64,000 nt of DNA from assembly GCA_027625915.1 (NCBI GenBank), contig JANTQA010000032.1:13656001-13720000 (forward strand), given 5' to 3'. Both the position numbers and the translations under genes were made by a program. The stretch is from Anaeramoeba flamelloides (Eukaryota; Metamonada; Anaeramoebidae). This document shows, one piece after another, positions 12,011 through 24,138 of the stretch (position 1 is its first letter; every line of letters starts with the position of its first letter). The notes below the pieces were generated by a model, which saw only the letters and a list, made by a program, of their open reading frames with translations, was not told where the DNA came from and did not search any database.

Positions 12011-13089
12011 ATACATTTTACTTTTATTCTTTTCTTTTCTTTTATTTATTTCTTTAAAATTTTCACAATAGAATTTTTTATTTTAATCATTTTCGATTTC
12101 TTTACTCCTTTATATTTTTTTATTTAGTTTCGGTTTGAATATAAATAAAATTTAGATTATATTTTTTTTTTTTATTATTATTTAAATTTTCAGAGTTCAC
12201 ATTTTTGTATATTCACTTAAAATTAAATCAAAAACAATTCTTTTTTTTTATTTCAGTGTTAAATCTTAACTTGTTTGTTATTTTAAATTGGGCTTGCAGA
12301 TAATCATAATATTCTCAAATTTTCATCATTTATAAATAATTTTTTAAAAATTATTTCATAGAATATCTCGGTGTCTTAAAATATACAAATATTTTTTGTT
12401 TTAAATCCCAAGTATCCTTTTGGTTATTTTAATGATTTTTTATTTGTTTCATTTTTAGTTTAAATTTTTACTTGTAAATTAGAATGAGAAAAACACTCTA
12501 AAATACAAATAACATACCATACAATAATTTTAAAAATATACATAAAAAAAGTTCTAAAAATCCCCATTATTAAAAATGTCTTAAAACTGAATAACTTGAA
12601 ATTTTTTCAGAAGTGAACCACTTTTGAAAAATAGTCATATAATCAAAAAAAAAACATTTTTTTATTAAAGAAATAAAAATTAAAAAATACAAAAATAAAT
12701 TTAAAATTTACTTTTATTAAACTAGTATGAAAAAATAAAATTGAAATTCAAAAAAGTTAGACAAAATAACAACTTCAATTATCATCTCATGTTTGTTAAT
12801 CAAATTTATTTAAAATCTAATCAACATTCCGGTTCTTAAAAATCTTGAAGTGGTCTTATTTATTGTTGTCAATAGTACTAGGTTTTTTCAAATTCTCTTG
12901 TTTGGAAAAAAGGATCTATTTTTCGGAAACAATTTTGAGATGGGTGTAACAATGAATTTTCTTTAAATTCGGCTTTAGGATATTTCTTTGAAGAAATGAT
13001 AACTAATAGTTTTGAACGTGTTGTTAACATCTAAAAAACTCAAATACGGAAAATAAATATATGATGATTACTATTGAAAGTGGCCGTCA

Positions 13090-13320
13090 AGTGCAGTTGG
13101 GTGCCTAGGTTTTTTTTTTTACTTTTTGGAATAAACCCAACCGCGGTTTTCTTGAGGTTTTATGTTTTATTTGTTAAGTGTTCTAGTTTTTTTTTTGATG
13201 TTTTCTATTTTATTTGTAAAATCTATTGATTTTCGTCCTAGGTTTTTTTCAATTTTTGAAATAAACGGAAAATTTCTGAAATTTTGTGTCCATTACAAAA
13301 ATTAAAAAAAACCTAGTATA
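13090..13320. repeat. Hairpin-module locus K-a
   Basis: A degenerate copy of the modular hairpin repeat at 33.3 kb. It carries the leader GTCAAGTGC...GGGTGCCTAGG, the arm GCGGTTTTCTTGAGGTTTT with TTTTATTTGTTAAGTGTT, the spacer AAAATCTATTGATTTTCG, and a complete hairpin CCTAGGTTTTTTTC...AAAAAAAACCTAG at about 13240-13316. The module order matches the larger cluster. Confidence 0.65.
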
Positions 13321-14907
13321 AAAGTAACAAAAAAATTATTTCCTATTTAAATTATTAAATATTTTTTTAATAATCCAAATAATTGATTCCCCATTTGAAA
13401 GATATTCATCAGATTTAAAATACTTTAAAATATAATAAAATTACATCTTAAATGTTGTAAAAAATTTTCAAATTTTTTACTATTAAATTGAAAAAAAATA
13501 TTAATAGAAATGGAAAAGTGGAGTTTCCAACTTAAATTGTAAAATATCTTTAAATATATTTTTTGATATAAGATCTTTAATTAATTAATAGTTTTTATTC
13601 TAATTGTAGTTATCTAAAAGTGAAAAATTAGTAAATATTTAATTTTTTTTGAAAAAATTTTTTCATGATCCTGTAGTCTAAAAATATTAATAGAAATTAA
13701 TTCTAAGAAAATTATTTGAAATTTTTTAATTTCAGAAATTAGATTTTTGGATTTTTTTTTTATTCAACTTTGTAAATTATTTTATAAATAATAATTCGCA
13801 GTAATTTTCCTTTTAAAACGCCCTGTATAAAAATATTTGTAAATTGTTTTAAAAAATAGATGGTAAATTTTTGAAAATATGATCGTGGTGCTATATTTCG
13901 AGAAATTTTGTAACACATTTTTAATACAATTTTATGTTTATTTGGTTTCATTTTTTTGGATAAATATTCCCCGAGGAACATGAAAAATATTAAAATATTT
14001 TATTGATTATATTCTAGACTTTCTTATTTAAAATATATGAAGTGTATAATTACAATAATTCTTGATAAGATATAATAAATTTTTTTTTAGTTTTTATTAT
14101 TTCTTTTTTCTATTTTTTTTTTTTAAATATTAAACAAAGATTATTTCTTACACTATAAAGATTGTTTACTCTATGTGTGGTTTTCTCCAATACTGTTACA
14201 TTAGAAAGGGTATATATTATAATAAAAAGAAATGTAAAGTTTTTTCTCTTTGTTTTTAGATAATTATCTTGGATAACAAAAAAAAAAAAAAAAAAAAAAA
14301 CAATTCATTTTATTGGTAAATTGGTAACATATGAGTATGTTTTCCAGAAGGGTAGCTTGAATTATTAATCTTTCCAAAAAGTTTGGAAATAATATTTATA
14401 TACTTTACTTTTATTAGAATGGGAAATATAATTTTTTCAAAAAAAAAAACTATTGAAGATATTGCTGAATTTGGTAATTTTATCCAATAAATTCAATTTT
14501 TTTTATTCCAAAAGTGAGATAAAATGGGTTATTGGTTCTTTTAAATAAGACCAAATAATAAATTTATTGAAAAAAAATTATAAGACATTATTTTTTTTTT
14601 CAATTTTTTTTTTTTCCTGAAAATTCGTAAATTTATTTTTTCAAACTTTCAAGAATAAAATATTTTTTATTTTAAAAATCAAAATTTCCTTGGCAAATTT
14701 TTTTTTCTATTTTTATCAGATGTAATATTATTATATTGTGGAAATATCTATTATTTTGAGTTGTCAAGATTAAAATTGAAAAATTAAACTTAAAATACTA
14801 ATAAAAAATAATTTGTTTTTGAAAATATCATGATGTTCTAATATAAAAGAAAAAGGGGGGTTTCACAATTTTCAAGAATTAATTTAATTGTTACATTATG
14901 ATTGATT

Positions 14908-14910
<3 letters not shown>

Positions 14911-14949
<39 letters not shown>
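14911..14949. repeat. (TA)n microsatellite
   Basis: About 19 uninterrupted TA units. Confidence 0.95.
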
Positions 14950-14954
<5 letters not shown>

Positions 14955-16293
14955 TTATGTGGCATTTTTATTTCAAAAAATAAACTCCTATTTTGTTAAT
15001 TGTTAAGAACATACTGGCTTATCCGTTCCAAAGCTAAAATATAAATTACAAAAAAAAAAAAATATGAGGATTTAACCAAGATTTCATTTTATTTTTAAAA
15101 AATATAAGTTAATTAATAAAAACACATATAAATGCCAAATTATTGTATAATAATTTGATATGATCACATTTAAATTGTACATGATTTTATATCTTAAATT
15201 TTCACCAATTTGGATCAAAAATTATTTTATTGGTATTTTTTTATTAATGAAAAATTCAGAAAAAAAATTAGATATATAACTCAATATATCCATTTAAAGA
15301 AAGCTGTAAATGAAAAAGAAAAAACGTGATTTTCTTATCTTCCAAAAAATGGAGATCATTCCAAAGACACTCAATAACCAACTCTAACTTTAAAAGATTA
15401 CATAAATTATCAGTTTTGATTATAAAATTAATTGAAAGGTTACTATATTATAATCACTAATTATAACAACCAATTTCAAAAAAATTGGATTGTCTTGAGG
15501 TTTTTTTATGTTTGGATCTTTATATTTTTTTTTTTTTTTGAATTGGAGTTACTATCAACAATTTCAAGTTGTAGTATTTACTCGATTTGTCTTTTGAAGC
15601 GAATCACAAGTGCCCAATTAAATAAACCTTTTATTTATTTATATATGTTGTTTTTTTTTTTGTTTTTATTATTTTCTAGAAATCCTATTTTTTAGTATTA
15701 AGAAAATTTTGGTTAAGATTGTATCGAGAAAAGGTTTTGAGGAATTTTTTATTCAACAATTGATTAAATAAAATATGAAAAATTTTCTTCATTTTAAGGT
15801 GAAAAAATTATTTATTCATTTATTAAAAAATTATTTGATTTTAGATGGGGAATTTGGTGAATTACGTTCAATGTCAAATAGTTTTTCTAGTTTACTAGAA
15901 TTTCGTCTTGATTTGAAAATGACAAATAACATTTCCTAAATTTTTTCATTTTCCTCCATATAAAACTTATATGTGAAATTTGAAAACCATCTAAACTTTA
16001 TGACTCGGCCATGAAAAAAGAATAGATAATTATTAACCATGTGTAAGTTGATTAATAATTGTTTCTAAAAAGAAATTTACTCAAAAAGTTGTTTTTTTAT
16101 AACATTATTTTTCTTTTTTTAGGTATCTTATGACAGACAAATTTAATCAAATATTTCATTCTTGCTTCATAGATCTCAACATATAAGAATTTGTGAGAAT
16201 TACCTACAACCAAATCCCCATTAGCGCACTTTTTAAAATAAATTTCATTTGCAAAATAGCCCTAAAGTATTATTTTTTTAATTGGTAGCATTA

Positions 16294-16455
16294 CTGGTAT
16301 TTGAATTATAAATTTTAAAAATTTTCACTTCCTTGACCACAATTTTCTTTTATAAATTGAGTTCTCAAAGAAGATAGTTGGAGTATGTGGTTCTTATTGA
16401 AAAAGGAAATCGAAAATGAAGTGAAAATTTTTCCAATTTATAATTCAAATAACAG
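16294..16455. mobile_element. MITE D
   Basis: 162 bp with TA on both sides (16292-16293 and 16456-16457). The inverted ends CTGGTATTTGAATTATAAAT and its counterpart CTGTTATTTGAATTATAAAT extend about 40 bp, through AAAATTTTCACTTC. It is non-coding. CTG ends and TA targets resemble MITE C, suggesting the same transposase source. Confidence 0.8.
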
Positions 16456-16479
16456 TACTGAAACAAAAAACAAAAAAAA

Positions 16480-16770
16480 GATCTATTAATCAAAGATTAA
16501 AGGCAAAGTGGTGAATTAAACACAATAAGAGTTTTTTGAATACTATCTTTTGGTAAATGCTTTTCTTTGGTTGATCAATTATTAAGAATTTGTTGAAAAA
16601 AGTGACTTTTTTAATGGATCTCCAAAACCACACCAAGAATTTTGATAAATCAAGTACATTTAATTGTATTTGTTGGTTCAATTGAAAATAAATGAGTTGG
16701 ATTATTATTTGAAGTTAATTGGTTTCTTCTTTTTTATTGGTTTCTTCTTTGAGTAGAGTTTACTTTTTGT
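16480..16770 (+). repeat. Dispersed repeat H, copy 1
   Basis: About 290 bp similar to 30050-30420 and 56290-56650. Shared landmarks in order: AGATCTATTAATCAAAGAT, ACTATCTTTTGGTAAA, TTGATCAATTATTAA, GGATCTCCAAAA, TTTGAAGTTAATTGGTTTCT. No terminal inverted repeats, poly(A) tail or target duplication was found. It lies immediately beside MITE D. Confidence 0.6.
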
Positions 16771-17245
16771 TTATGTTAATGTTTCCAATGAAAAAATGTC
16801 TTGAACTTTTTTTTTTTTCCTGTTTTTCTTTTTTCTCTTTATATCTTGGGACTCAAGAAGTCAAGTTTATTATAACACGAAAACAATCAAAATCATTTCA
16901 ATTCGGAATTAAATTTTCTACTTTAACCTATTTTGTCCTTTTTTCAAACATAAATTTCAACGAATCAAGTGTCACTTTTTGAAAGAGTCAATACATAAAA
17001 CTAATTCTAAAAGTAGCCACTTTCCTGATTGAAATTGAAGAGTCAGAGTTCTAAAAGTAAATTATTCAAAAAAAAAAAAGAAAAGAAAAAGAGAATAATG
17101 AAAATTTTCTCCTCAAAATTCCTTTAAAATATAATCTAAACATCTTTCGTTGTTAAAAAAAGTTGAAAAAGAAAATTAAATTCTTGTAAAAAATAAAATT
17201 TCATTTTTTTCTTTTTTTCATTTCTCATCTTTCAAAAAAGAACAA

Positions 17246-20200
17246 ATGACCTCTTTTTTTGAGACTATATTATCTAATGACAAAAAAAAGTTTGACAATT
17301 TTGTCAAAACTAACAAACCAAACTTTGAAAAAACAAACGAAACGTATCCAAACAATCCAGTCGAAGATCGAAATCTAACCTTTCTTCACATAGCTGCACT
17401 TTGCGGGAGTACAAATTTAGTCAACCCATTCATCACCAAGGGAATAAAAATTGATAAGAAAACATCCTTGGGGAACACCGCATTACATTTATCAATCATC
17501 CAAGGCAATTCGGAAATTACACTCAAGCTCTTATCCTTGGGCGCGAATGTTGAATTGACCAATGTCGATGGCAAAACATCCTTACATTTAGCCTGTGAAC
17601 TTTCAAGGGATCAAGTGATCAACAAGTTGATGAAAAAAAGGGCACCATTGGACGTTGTTGATTCGGTGGGCCATTCGCCATTAACGTCATTGGCACATTT
17701 GGGCAATTTGGAGTCCTTAAAAAAGTTTTTAAGCTGTAACAAATCTCTTATCAACGAAACAGATGGCATTGGCTGGAATGCGTTCCATTATGCTTGCTTT
17801 TATGGGAGGGTGGAACTCTTACAATATTTGCTCTCGCAGGGTGCAATTGTTGACGAGCTGACAGACGATTTTTTACAGCCAATCCACTTAGCCGCCCAAC
17901 AAGGTAGCATTGAAGTTATCGAAAAATTATTAAAGGCAGAAGCAGACATCGAGGCACTTGCTGGGGACAACTATACACCTTTACATTGTGCTGCCCAATT
18001 TGGCAAAATTGAGACTGTCAAATTTTTGCTTCAAAAGGGTGCAAACCCTAATATTAAAAACAATTTCGGTGCAACACCTTTGCATTTAGCTTGCCACGAA
18101 AATGGCCAAGAAATTATTTTACAATTGTTGTCTTCTGGTGCAGATATTAACGAAGAAGATTTTTCAATGTCTACTCCTTTGATTTATGCCGTACGTGAAA
18201 ATGCTCTCGATTTAATTCCTATTTTAATCGACAAAGGTGCAAATATTAACCAAACAGAAGAAGACGGTTGGTCCTGCCTACACTTTGCTGCTGGAAATGG
18301 GTTTTCTGAAGCAATTACAGTTTTATTAAAATTTAAGATCAAAGTAACCCAAATAATTCCATTTTTTTTTTTCTTCTTTTTTTTTTTTTTTTTATTTTTA
18401 AATATCCCCATTACAACCCTAGGACTTTTTAGCACACAGTATAAGATCACCTATAAGTGAGTACTATAAGATCACATATAAGGTACACAAAAAACCCAAT
18501 CAAAATAACGAAAAAACCAAAAACACACAAAAAAGATTGAACACAAAAACTCACAATCCTTTTTTTTCTTCCACTCAAGCATCAATAATCAAAAAAAAAA
18601 AAAAAAAATGTGTAACTTTATTTCAAGAATTGTGAATTAATAAAAAAAAAAAACAATATTTTTTTTTTACCTGATTTGGTTAATTAGAATGTGCGTTAAA
18701 AAACACTATAAATGTATTGGGGAGAGTTGTTAATTTCTCATGTTTGCCATTAGGTTTTTTTTTTTGAATTAGAAAAATAATTAGAAAGTTTCTGAAAATT
18801 TCTTTTTATTTATGAATTAAAAAAAAAAAGAGATCGGTTTTCACGAGTTTTCTGTCTCCTGCTAAATTCAAAAAAATGTAAAAAAAATTTTTCGTTCAAT
18901 TTCCTTTTTAATAACTGTCAACTAATAAAAAACCTGAAAATTTCAAATACTCGATTTTTCAAAAACATTTCCTTTAGAATAATATTACAAAAATCAACTT
19001 TTTTTATAAAGTTTCTTTGCATTTAAATCAATAAAATTCTTTATCCAATGAGAGCTAAAAAAAAATAAAAAAAGGGAAATTAGAGTAAAAAGATTAAAAC
19101 ATTTTTTTGAATTTATCATAATTATGAAAAGTAATGGATTTTAGGAACAAACAGAAAACATATAGAAACCTACGTCACTCTCGGAATTTATAAAATTTTA
19201 TTTCAAAATTGTTTAAAAATATGGATTTATTTATCACTAAATCTAACATCACCAATAACAATTTCTTTATTTTTTTCAAAATTGTATTAATATCTCTTTT
19301 TCAATTTTGATTTTTTTTTTTTTTCTTTCTTATTAACTTGCTGAAAAAAAACAAATTTTTTTATTTAGATTGATTTGCCAACAAACAAAACACAAACAGC
19401 ACTTCATATTGCATGTAGTGAAAATCAACAAGAATGCGCAAAATTGTTAATTGAAAGCGGTGCAAATATCAATAAAAAAACAAAATTGAATTGGGCTCCA
19501 ATCCATTTCGCAGCAAAATCAGGGGATGGAGACTTTGTAAAATATTTGTTATCAAAAAATGCAGATTTATCTTTAAAAACAGGCTATGAATCAACTGTTG
19601 TTCATTTATCAAGCCAAGAGGGCAATGAGTCGACTTTAAAGGTCTTTTTAGAAAATGGATGTAAGAAAAATCCAAAAAATCGAGGAAATGCATCACCAAT
19701 CCATTTGGCGGTTGTGGGTAACCATATTAATGCACTAAAATTGTTGATCCAGAATGGTGTTGAAATTGATATTCAAGATAATAATGGAGACACCCCATTA
19801 CATTTAGCAATAATGTATGGGCATCTTGAGTGTATTCAATTTTTATTAAAATCTAATTCAAATCCTTTAGTAAAAAATACCAGAGGATTGACTCCTATAA
19901 TGTTATCTGACCAATCTGGTAACAAAGAAATAATCTCCTTATTAAAAAAATTGATTGATAATAAAAAAATTAATATAAAAGAAAATAAAGAATTAAACGA
20001 TGAAATATTATCGTCTTCCTCGAGTGAAGATGAAGATGAAGGTCGGGATGAAGATGAAACTAAAGGTAAAGGTGAAGGCGAAGGTGAAGATGAAGATGAA
20101 GACAAAGAGAAAAATAAAGAAAAAGAAAAAGAAAAAGAAAAAGAAAAGGAAAAGGAAAAAGATGAACAAATAAATAAAATTCCAATTATTGCTTCAATTG

Positions 20201-22286
20201 AAACAGATTCAAATCTTGATCTTACAAACAAAAATAATGAATTAGAAAACAATGAACTTGAATTTGAAGGAAAAAAAATTGACGATCTTGAAGAAGATAT
20301 TGAACTTGATGAAATTGGTGTTGGAATTAAACCAAGAAAAGAACCAATTATTTTGGTTTATGACAGCGACAGCGAAGATGATTTAGAACTTTCCATCTTA
20401 AATAAACAAAAGAAAAATGAAAGCAAATTGGAAAATGAATTAGAAAAAGAAAATGAAAATGAAAAGGAAACAAAAATTAAAAATGAAAACAAAAATGAAA
20501 ATAAAAGTAAAAGTAAAAATGAAAAGGAGAATGAGGATGAGGATGAGGATGAGGATGTTAAAGAAAATAAAGAATATTCAAGAGAAGACTTAATAGCATT
20601 AATCGAAGAAGCAATCGAACTTAAAAGGGATTCCAAAATTTGGTTTTTAAGATTAGAAGTTATTAAAGATTTGTATACTAACATTTTAAACAGGCCACAA
20701 ACACAAGCGCATTATACAATCATTTATAATTTCATTGAAAAAATTGTTTTGGATAAGATCAATAGTCCAAGGAAACTCTTATTATACTTACTGAATTACG
20801 AACTAAACATGTCATTATATCACTTCTTAGCACTTTATAACTTGAATTATAAATCCATCTGGAAAAAGAAAGGTACAAATAAAAATTTGAATAAAGAAGA
20901 CGAAGATGATGATGATGAAGACGACAATAAAGAAAAAGATGACATTCAAAAGCCACATTTATATTGGTTTGACGAAAACAAAGAAAATGATAAAATTATT
21001 GAAACCTTTTCTAAGGTATGCCCAAATGTGAAAATAACGGTAATGGACCGATACAATGAAGATGTTTTGAAAAAAAGATTTTATGATCGTTTTACAAATC
21101 GAAAAACATGGCTCCACTCGAGAATCATTTGTAACAACACATCGGCACAAACAATCATACCATTAATAAGAGACAAATGGAACTGTCAAATTCCTGCGCT
21201 AATTTATTGTAGAAGAACAGAGTACGCAAGAAAATTGATTATCCAGGGCAATTATAAAAATATTTGGTATACAGTTTTAGATCGTTGCTGTAGAATGTTT
21301 GGTGCAATGACCTTAAACCCTCCTCCAATTCTTTCCAAAAATTTATTCCAAGCCAATACCAAAAAGCATGGGCTCAATATTTCCCAGAATTCGAAAAAGC
21401 TCAGGAGATTAAGATCGCTCATGATCGAACAAAGAGTTTACATTCTATCAAAACTCAAATATCCCCGCCCAAATTATGGCGGCCTTTTTGCCAGAAATGC
21501 GATTTTGGATTCCCTCTTGGAACTAGAATTAAATGTTAATCGAATAATCCGTGACCCAGGCAAAGCAAAATATGGTAATATTTCAATCATTTTGAAAACA
21601 ATTGCAGAAATAACTATAAGATATAGCAGGGGAATGACTTTTACCCACTTTCGATATATAAATCAAATAACTACAGAGGCCGAAGAGCAAAGGCATATCT
21701 TATGGTTGGACGTTCCTAAAACAGATAATAAAATGGTTGTGAAAAGATCCAAAAAATATAGAATTAAATACTCATTCCCACCTACGATGAAAAAAAAAAC
21801 CCAATATGTAATTTCTTTCTTTTTCTTTTTACTTTTTACTTTTTTTTCAATCACCTCTTTTTTCACTTCTTTTTTGAGAAAATGCAAAGTGATATTTTGC
21901 TTCCATTATTTATTTGAATTTTCAATTGATTTATTAATTCATCATTATTATTTTGACTTTTTTATCCTATTTTTTGAATCATTAAATATTTATAGAAAGA
22001 AATCGATGTTGTTGATCTTGAAAAATCACACCAATTTATTGAAAATTTCATAAAAAAATATGGTTGGAATACTGGATTTAAAGTTCGTATCATGAGTAAT
22101 TTATTTAATGCAAAAGCTTTATTATTATTTCTCAGAAAACAATTAAAATGTGATTTGCCTGTTTTAATCTTTTGTTCAACCAAAAATATTAATGAAGCAA
22201 TAAAATTTTCTAAAAATTTCCCTGGTGTTTGGGCTACTACTCATTTTAAAAATACAGTTAGCTATAATCAATTTCAATTTAAATAA
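17246..22286 (+). CDS. Ankyrin-repeat protein with acidic linker and two receiver-like C-terminal segments
   Basis: Model: exons 17246-18343, 19369-21807 and 21996-22286, all phase 0, 3828 nt, 1275 residues. Residues about 35-575 form some 16 ankyrin repeats; the first intron (1025 bp) falls between repeats 10 and 11 with continuous register (AITVLLKFKIK then IDLPTNKTQTALHIAC). Then comes a long Glu/Lys/Asp linker with EKEKEK and SSSSSEDEDE runs, to about residue 755. A helical segment follows (SREDLIALIEEAIELKRDSK, LLLYLLNYELNMSLYHFLAL). Two related segments follow: HLYWFDENKENDKIIETF...KITVMDRYNED...IPLIRDKWNCQIPALIYC, and HILWLDVPKTDN...FIKKYGWNTGFKVRIMS...LRKQLKCDLPVLIFC. The order beta-(D/N-rich turn)-helix-beta, then PALIYC/PVLIFC, resembles VLWVDD-type receiver domains, but the acidic pocket is degraded. 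Exon 1 looks richer in G+C than its surroundings. The function is probably a signalling scaffold; that is inference. Confidence 0.88.
18750..18838. repeat. Hairpin module K-b in ankyrin-gene intron
   Basis: An imperfect palindrome: TTAGGTTTTTTTTTTTGAATT pairs with AATTAAAAAAAAAAAG, followed by GATCGGTTTTCACGAGTTTT, which recalls the GCGGTTTTCTTGAGGTTTT arm of the 33 kb cluster. It is degenerate compared with K-c. Confidence 0.45.
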
Positions 22287-22914
22287 TTTTTTTACTTTAT
22301 TTATTTTTTTTATTTTTATTATTCATTTTATTTAATTCTCTTTTATTTTTTTGATTTTTTATTTTTTTTCATCCTTTTTTTTTAAAAAGAACAAATTTCA
22401 TTTGCTTTTCAAAGAATTATTTTTCAACATATAACCAGTTTCAATTCAAATTACTTTTACTTCAATAAAATTGACCTTTTTTCATTGTAATTATTATTTT
22501 TAATTTTGCTTTACTTTTGAATATTTTTTTTAGAAATTTAAGGTAAAATCAATTATGAGAGTGACAAAATCTATCGGATACTTTTCAAATTGAAAGTTGA
22601 TTCAGTAAAGTTAAAATTTGTTCAAGATTTAATCAACAGAATTTCTTTAATGAAATGTCTTTTCTTAGATAATTATTTCTTTTTTTTTAAAAGAAACTTG
22701 ATTTCAAAAATAAACCAGATTTTAAAAATTTTGGCACACTTTATAATGTTAATGGAAGTTGTTTTGAGGGTTTATCAGTATTCTTATCAAAAAAAATATT
22801 TTTAAATTTTTGGATCAGAATCATTTTTTCTAATTTTGCTAATTTTTGTTATTCTTTGGTTTTTTTTCTTTTGAATTTCTTTCTTTTTTTATTTTCTTTT
22901 TCTTTTTTTTTCTT

Positions 22915-23290
22915 TTTTGCAAAAGATCTGTGGAAAAAAAAAAATCTTTGAAAAGATAAATAATTACTAAGAAAATTGAGACTCTGTAATGTCTTTTCAA
23001 ACGAATTTAATTATTACCCAAATCTCTTCGTTGTTAACTTTTTTTCATTGAAAGTTCAGTAATAAAAAATATATAATGCTCATTTCAAAAATTGTGACTC
23101 ACTTTTTTTTAGGTTTTTGGTTTTATTTTTTTTTTAATGTTTAGAATATCAGGCTTTTATAAAATTCGAATGATTTTAAAGTTAATTAAAAATCAGATTT
23201 AATTATTTGTTGTTTTTGAATACTAAAAGATATATACATCTATATAATTATTTTATTATTTGGGGTGAGTCACAATTTTTGAAATAGTAT
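22915..23290 (+). repeat. Dispersed repeat E, copy 1
   Basis: About 370 bp, inverted relative to E2 (31470-31860). It includes an inner pair TTTCAAAAATTGTGACTCAC (about 23078) and GTGAGTCACAATTTTTGAAA (about 23265), and the flanking landmarks CTTTGAAAAGATAAATAATTA and TTTTTCATTGAAAGTTCAGT (written with at most 20 bases compared). It looks like a long-TIR non-autonomous element; no target duplication was resolved. Confidence 0.6.
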
Positions 23291-24138
23291 TTAGGTCAAC
23301 ATCAAAATTAATAAATGTACAAAAAAAAAAAAAATCTTTTTTCAGATATTTTTAAAAATTTAATTCAAAATGGGTTTAAGAAATCAAGTATTAATATTTT
23401 AATATTTAACATTTTTTAATAAAAATATAAGAAAAAATCAATTGAAAAAATAATAATCTAGGTATTAAAAATTTGGAATGGAAAAGAACAAAAATATGTT
23501 GTCATACATTTGTTGAAATTCTATTAGATTTATTACTCTATTATACAGTAAAATTCCATGGCGATTTTTATTTGTTTGTTCTCTTTAACACGAATTTTCT
23601 TTAATCTAATATCAATTCTCAAATATATATATCCACTAGAACCCAAAATATCCTAATTGCCCTTGAAATAATAAAAAAAAAAATTGAATTGTTTCAAAAG
23701 ATTCTAAGATAGAGAATTTTTAAATAATTATACCCAATATAAAATTTTGTTATTAAAAAATAGTTTAATTACATAAAAATAAAAAAATTAATTGAAAAAA
23801 AAAAAAATAATTTGAAAAATTTTTCTTATTTCTTTGATTTTATTATTTTTATATTAAAATTTTATCAAAAAAAAAAAAAATATTTTTATTTTTTTTTTGA
23901 AAAGTTTGTCTAGGTATCAATAAAATTTTAGTTTTAATGATTAAAACATGGTATACTTAACTGGAATTTTTTTGGGGAACTTTGCATAAAAGGTTACTTA
24001 AAATACTGTAATAAATAAATTATTCATTATAAAAGATATTTTGACAGTGTATAGAAAAGTTATTTTATTTGATTATAAATTATTAAACAATAAAAAAATT
24101 TAAATTATAATAAGAAAATAATAATAATTTTTTTTTTC

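Larger units (their letters stand above)
12011..17245. other. Intergenic, repeats only
   Basis: 5.2 kb between the RCC1/BTB and ankyrin genes. It holds hairpin-module locus K-a (13090-13320), a (TA)n tract (14911-14949), MITE D (16294-16455) and dispersed repeat H1 (16480-16770). A short open patch at 15846-15935 after a possible splice acceptor has no partner exon and was not called. Confidence 0.55.

Noticed and set aside
15846-15935. Short open stretch after a possible splice acceptor (GEFGELRSMSNSFSSLLEF)
   Set aside because: No partner exon, no family match, and it ends in stops within 90 bp.
19836-20684. Minus-strand Ser/Phe-rich frames
   Set aside because: They are complements of the Glu/Lys linker of the ankyrin protein.
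22092-22286. Small separate gene after the ankyrin protein
   Set aside because: It is the last part of exon 3 of that gene, joined in phase after a 188 bp intron.
22590-22805. 71-residue plus-strand frame
   Set aside because: No recognisable domain, AT-tract composition, and no upstream or downstream exon.
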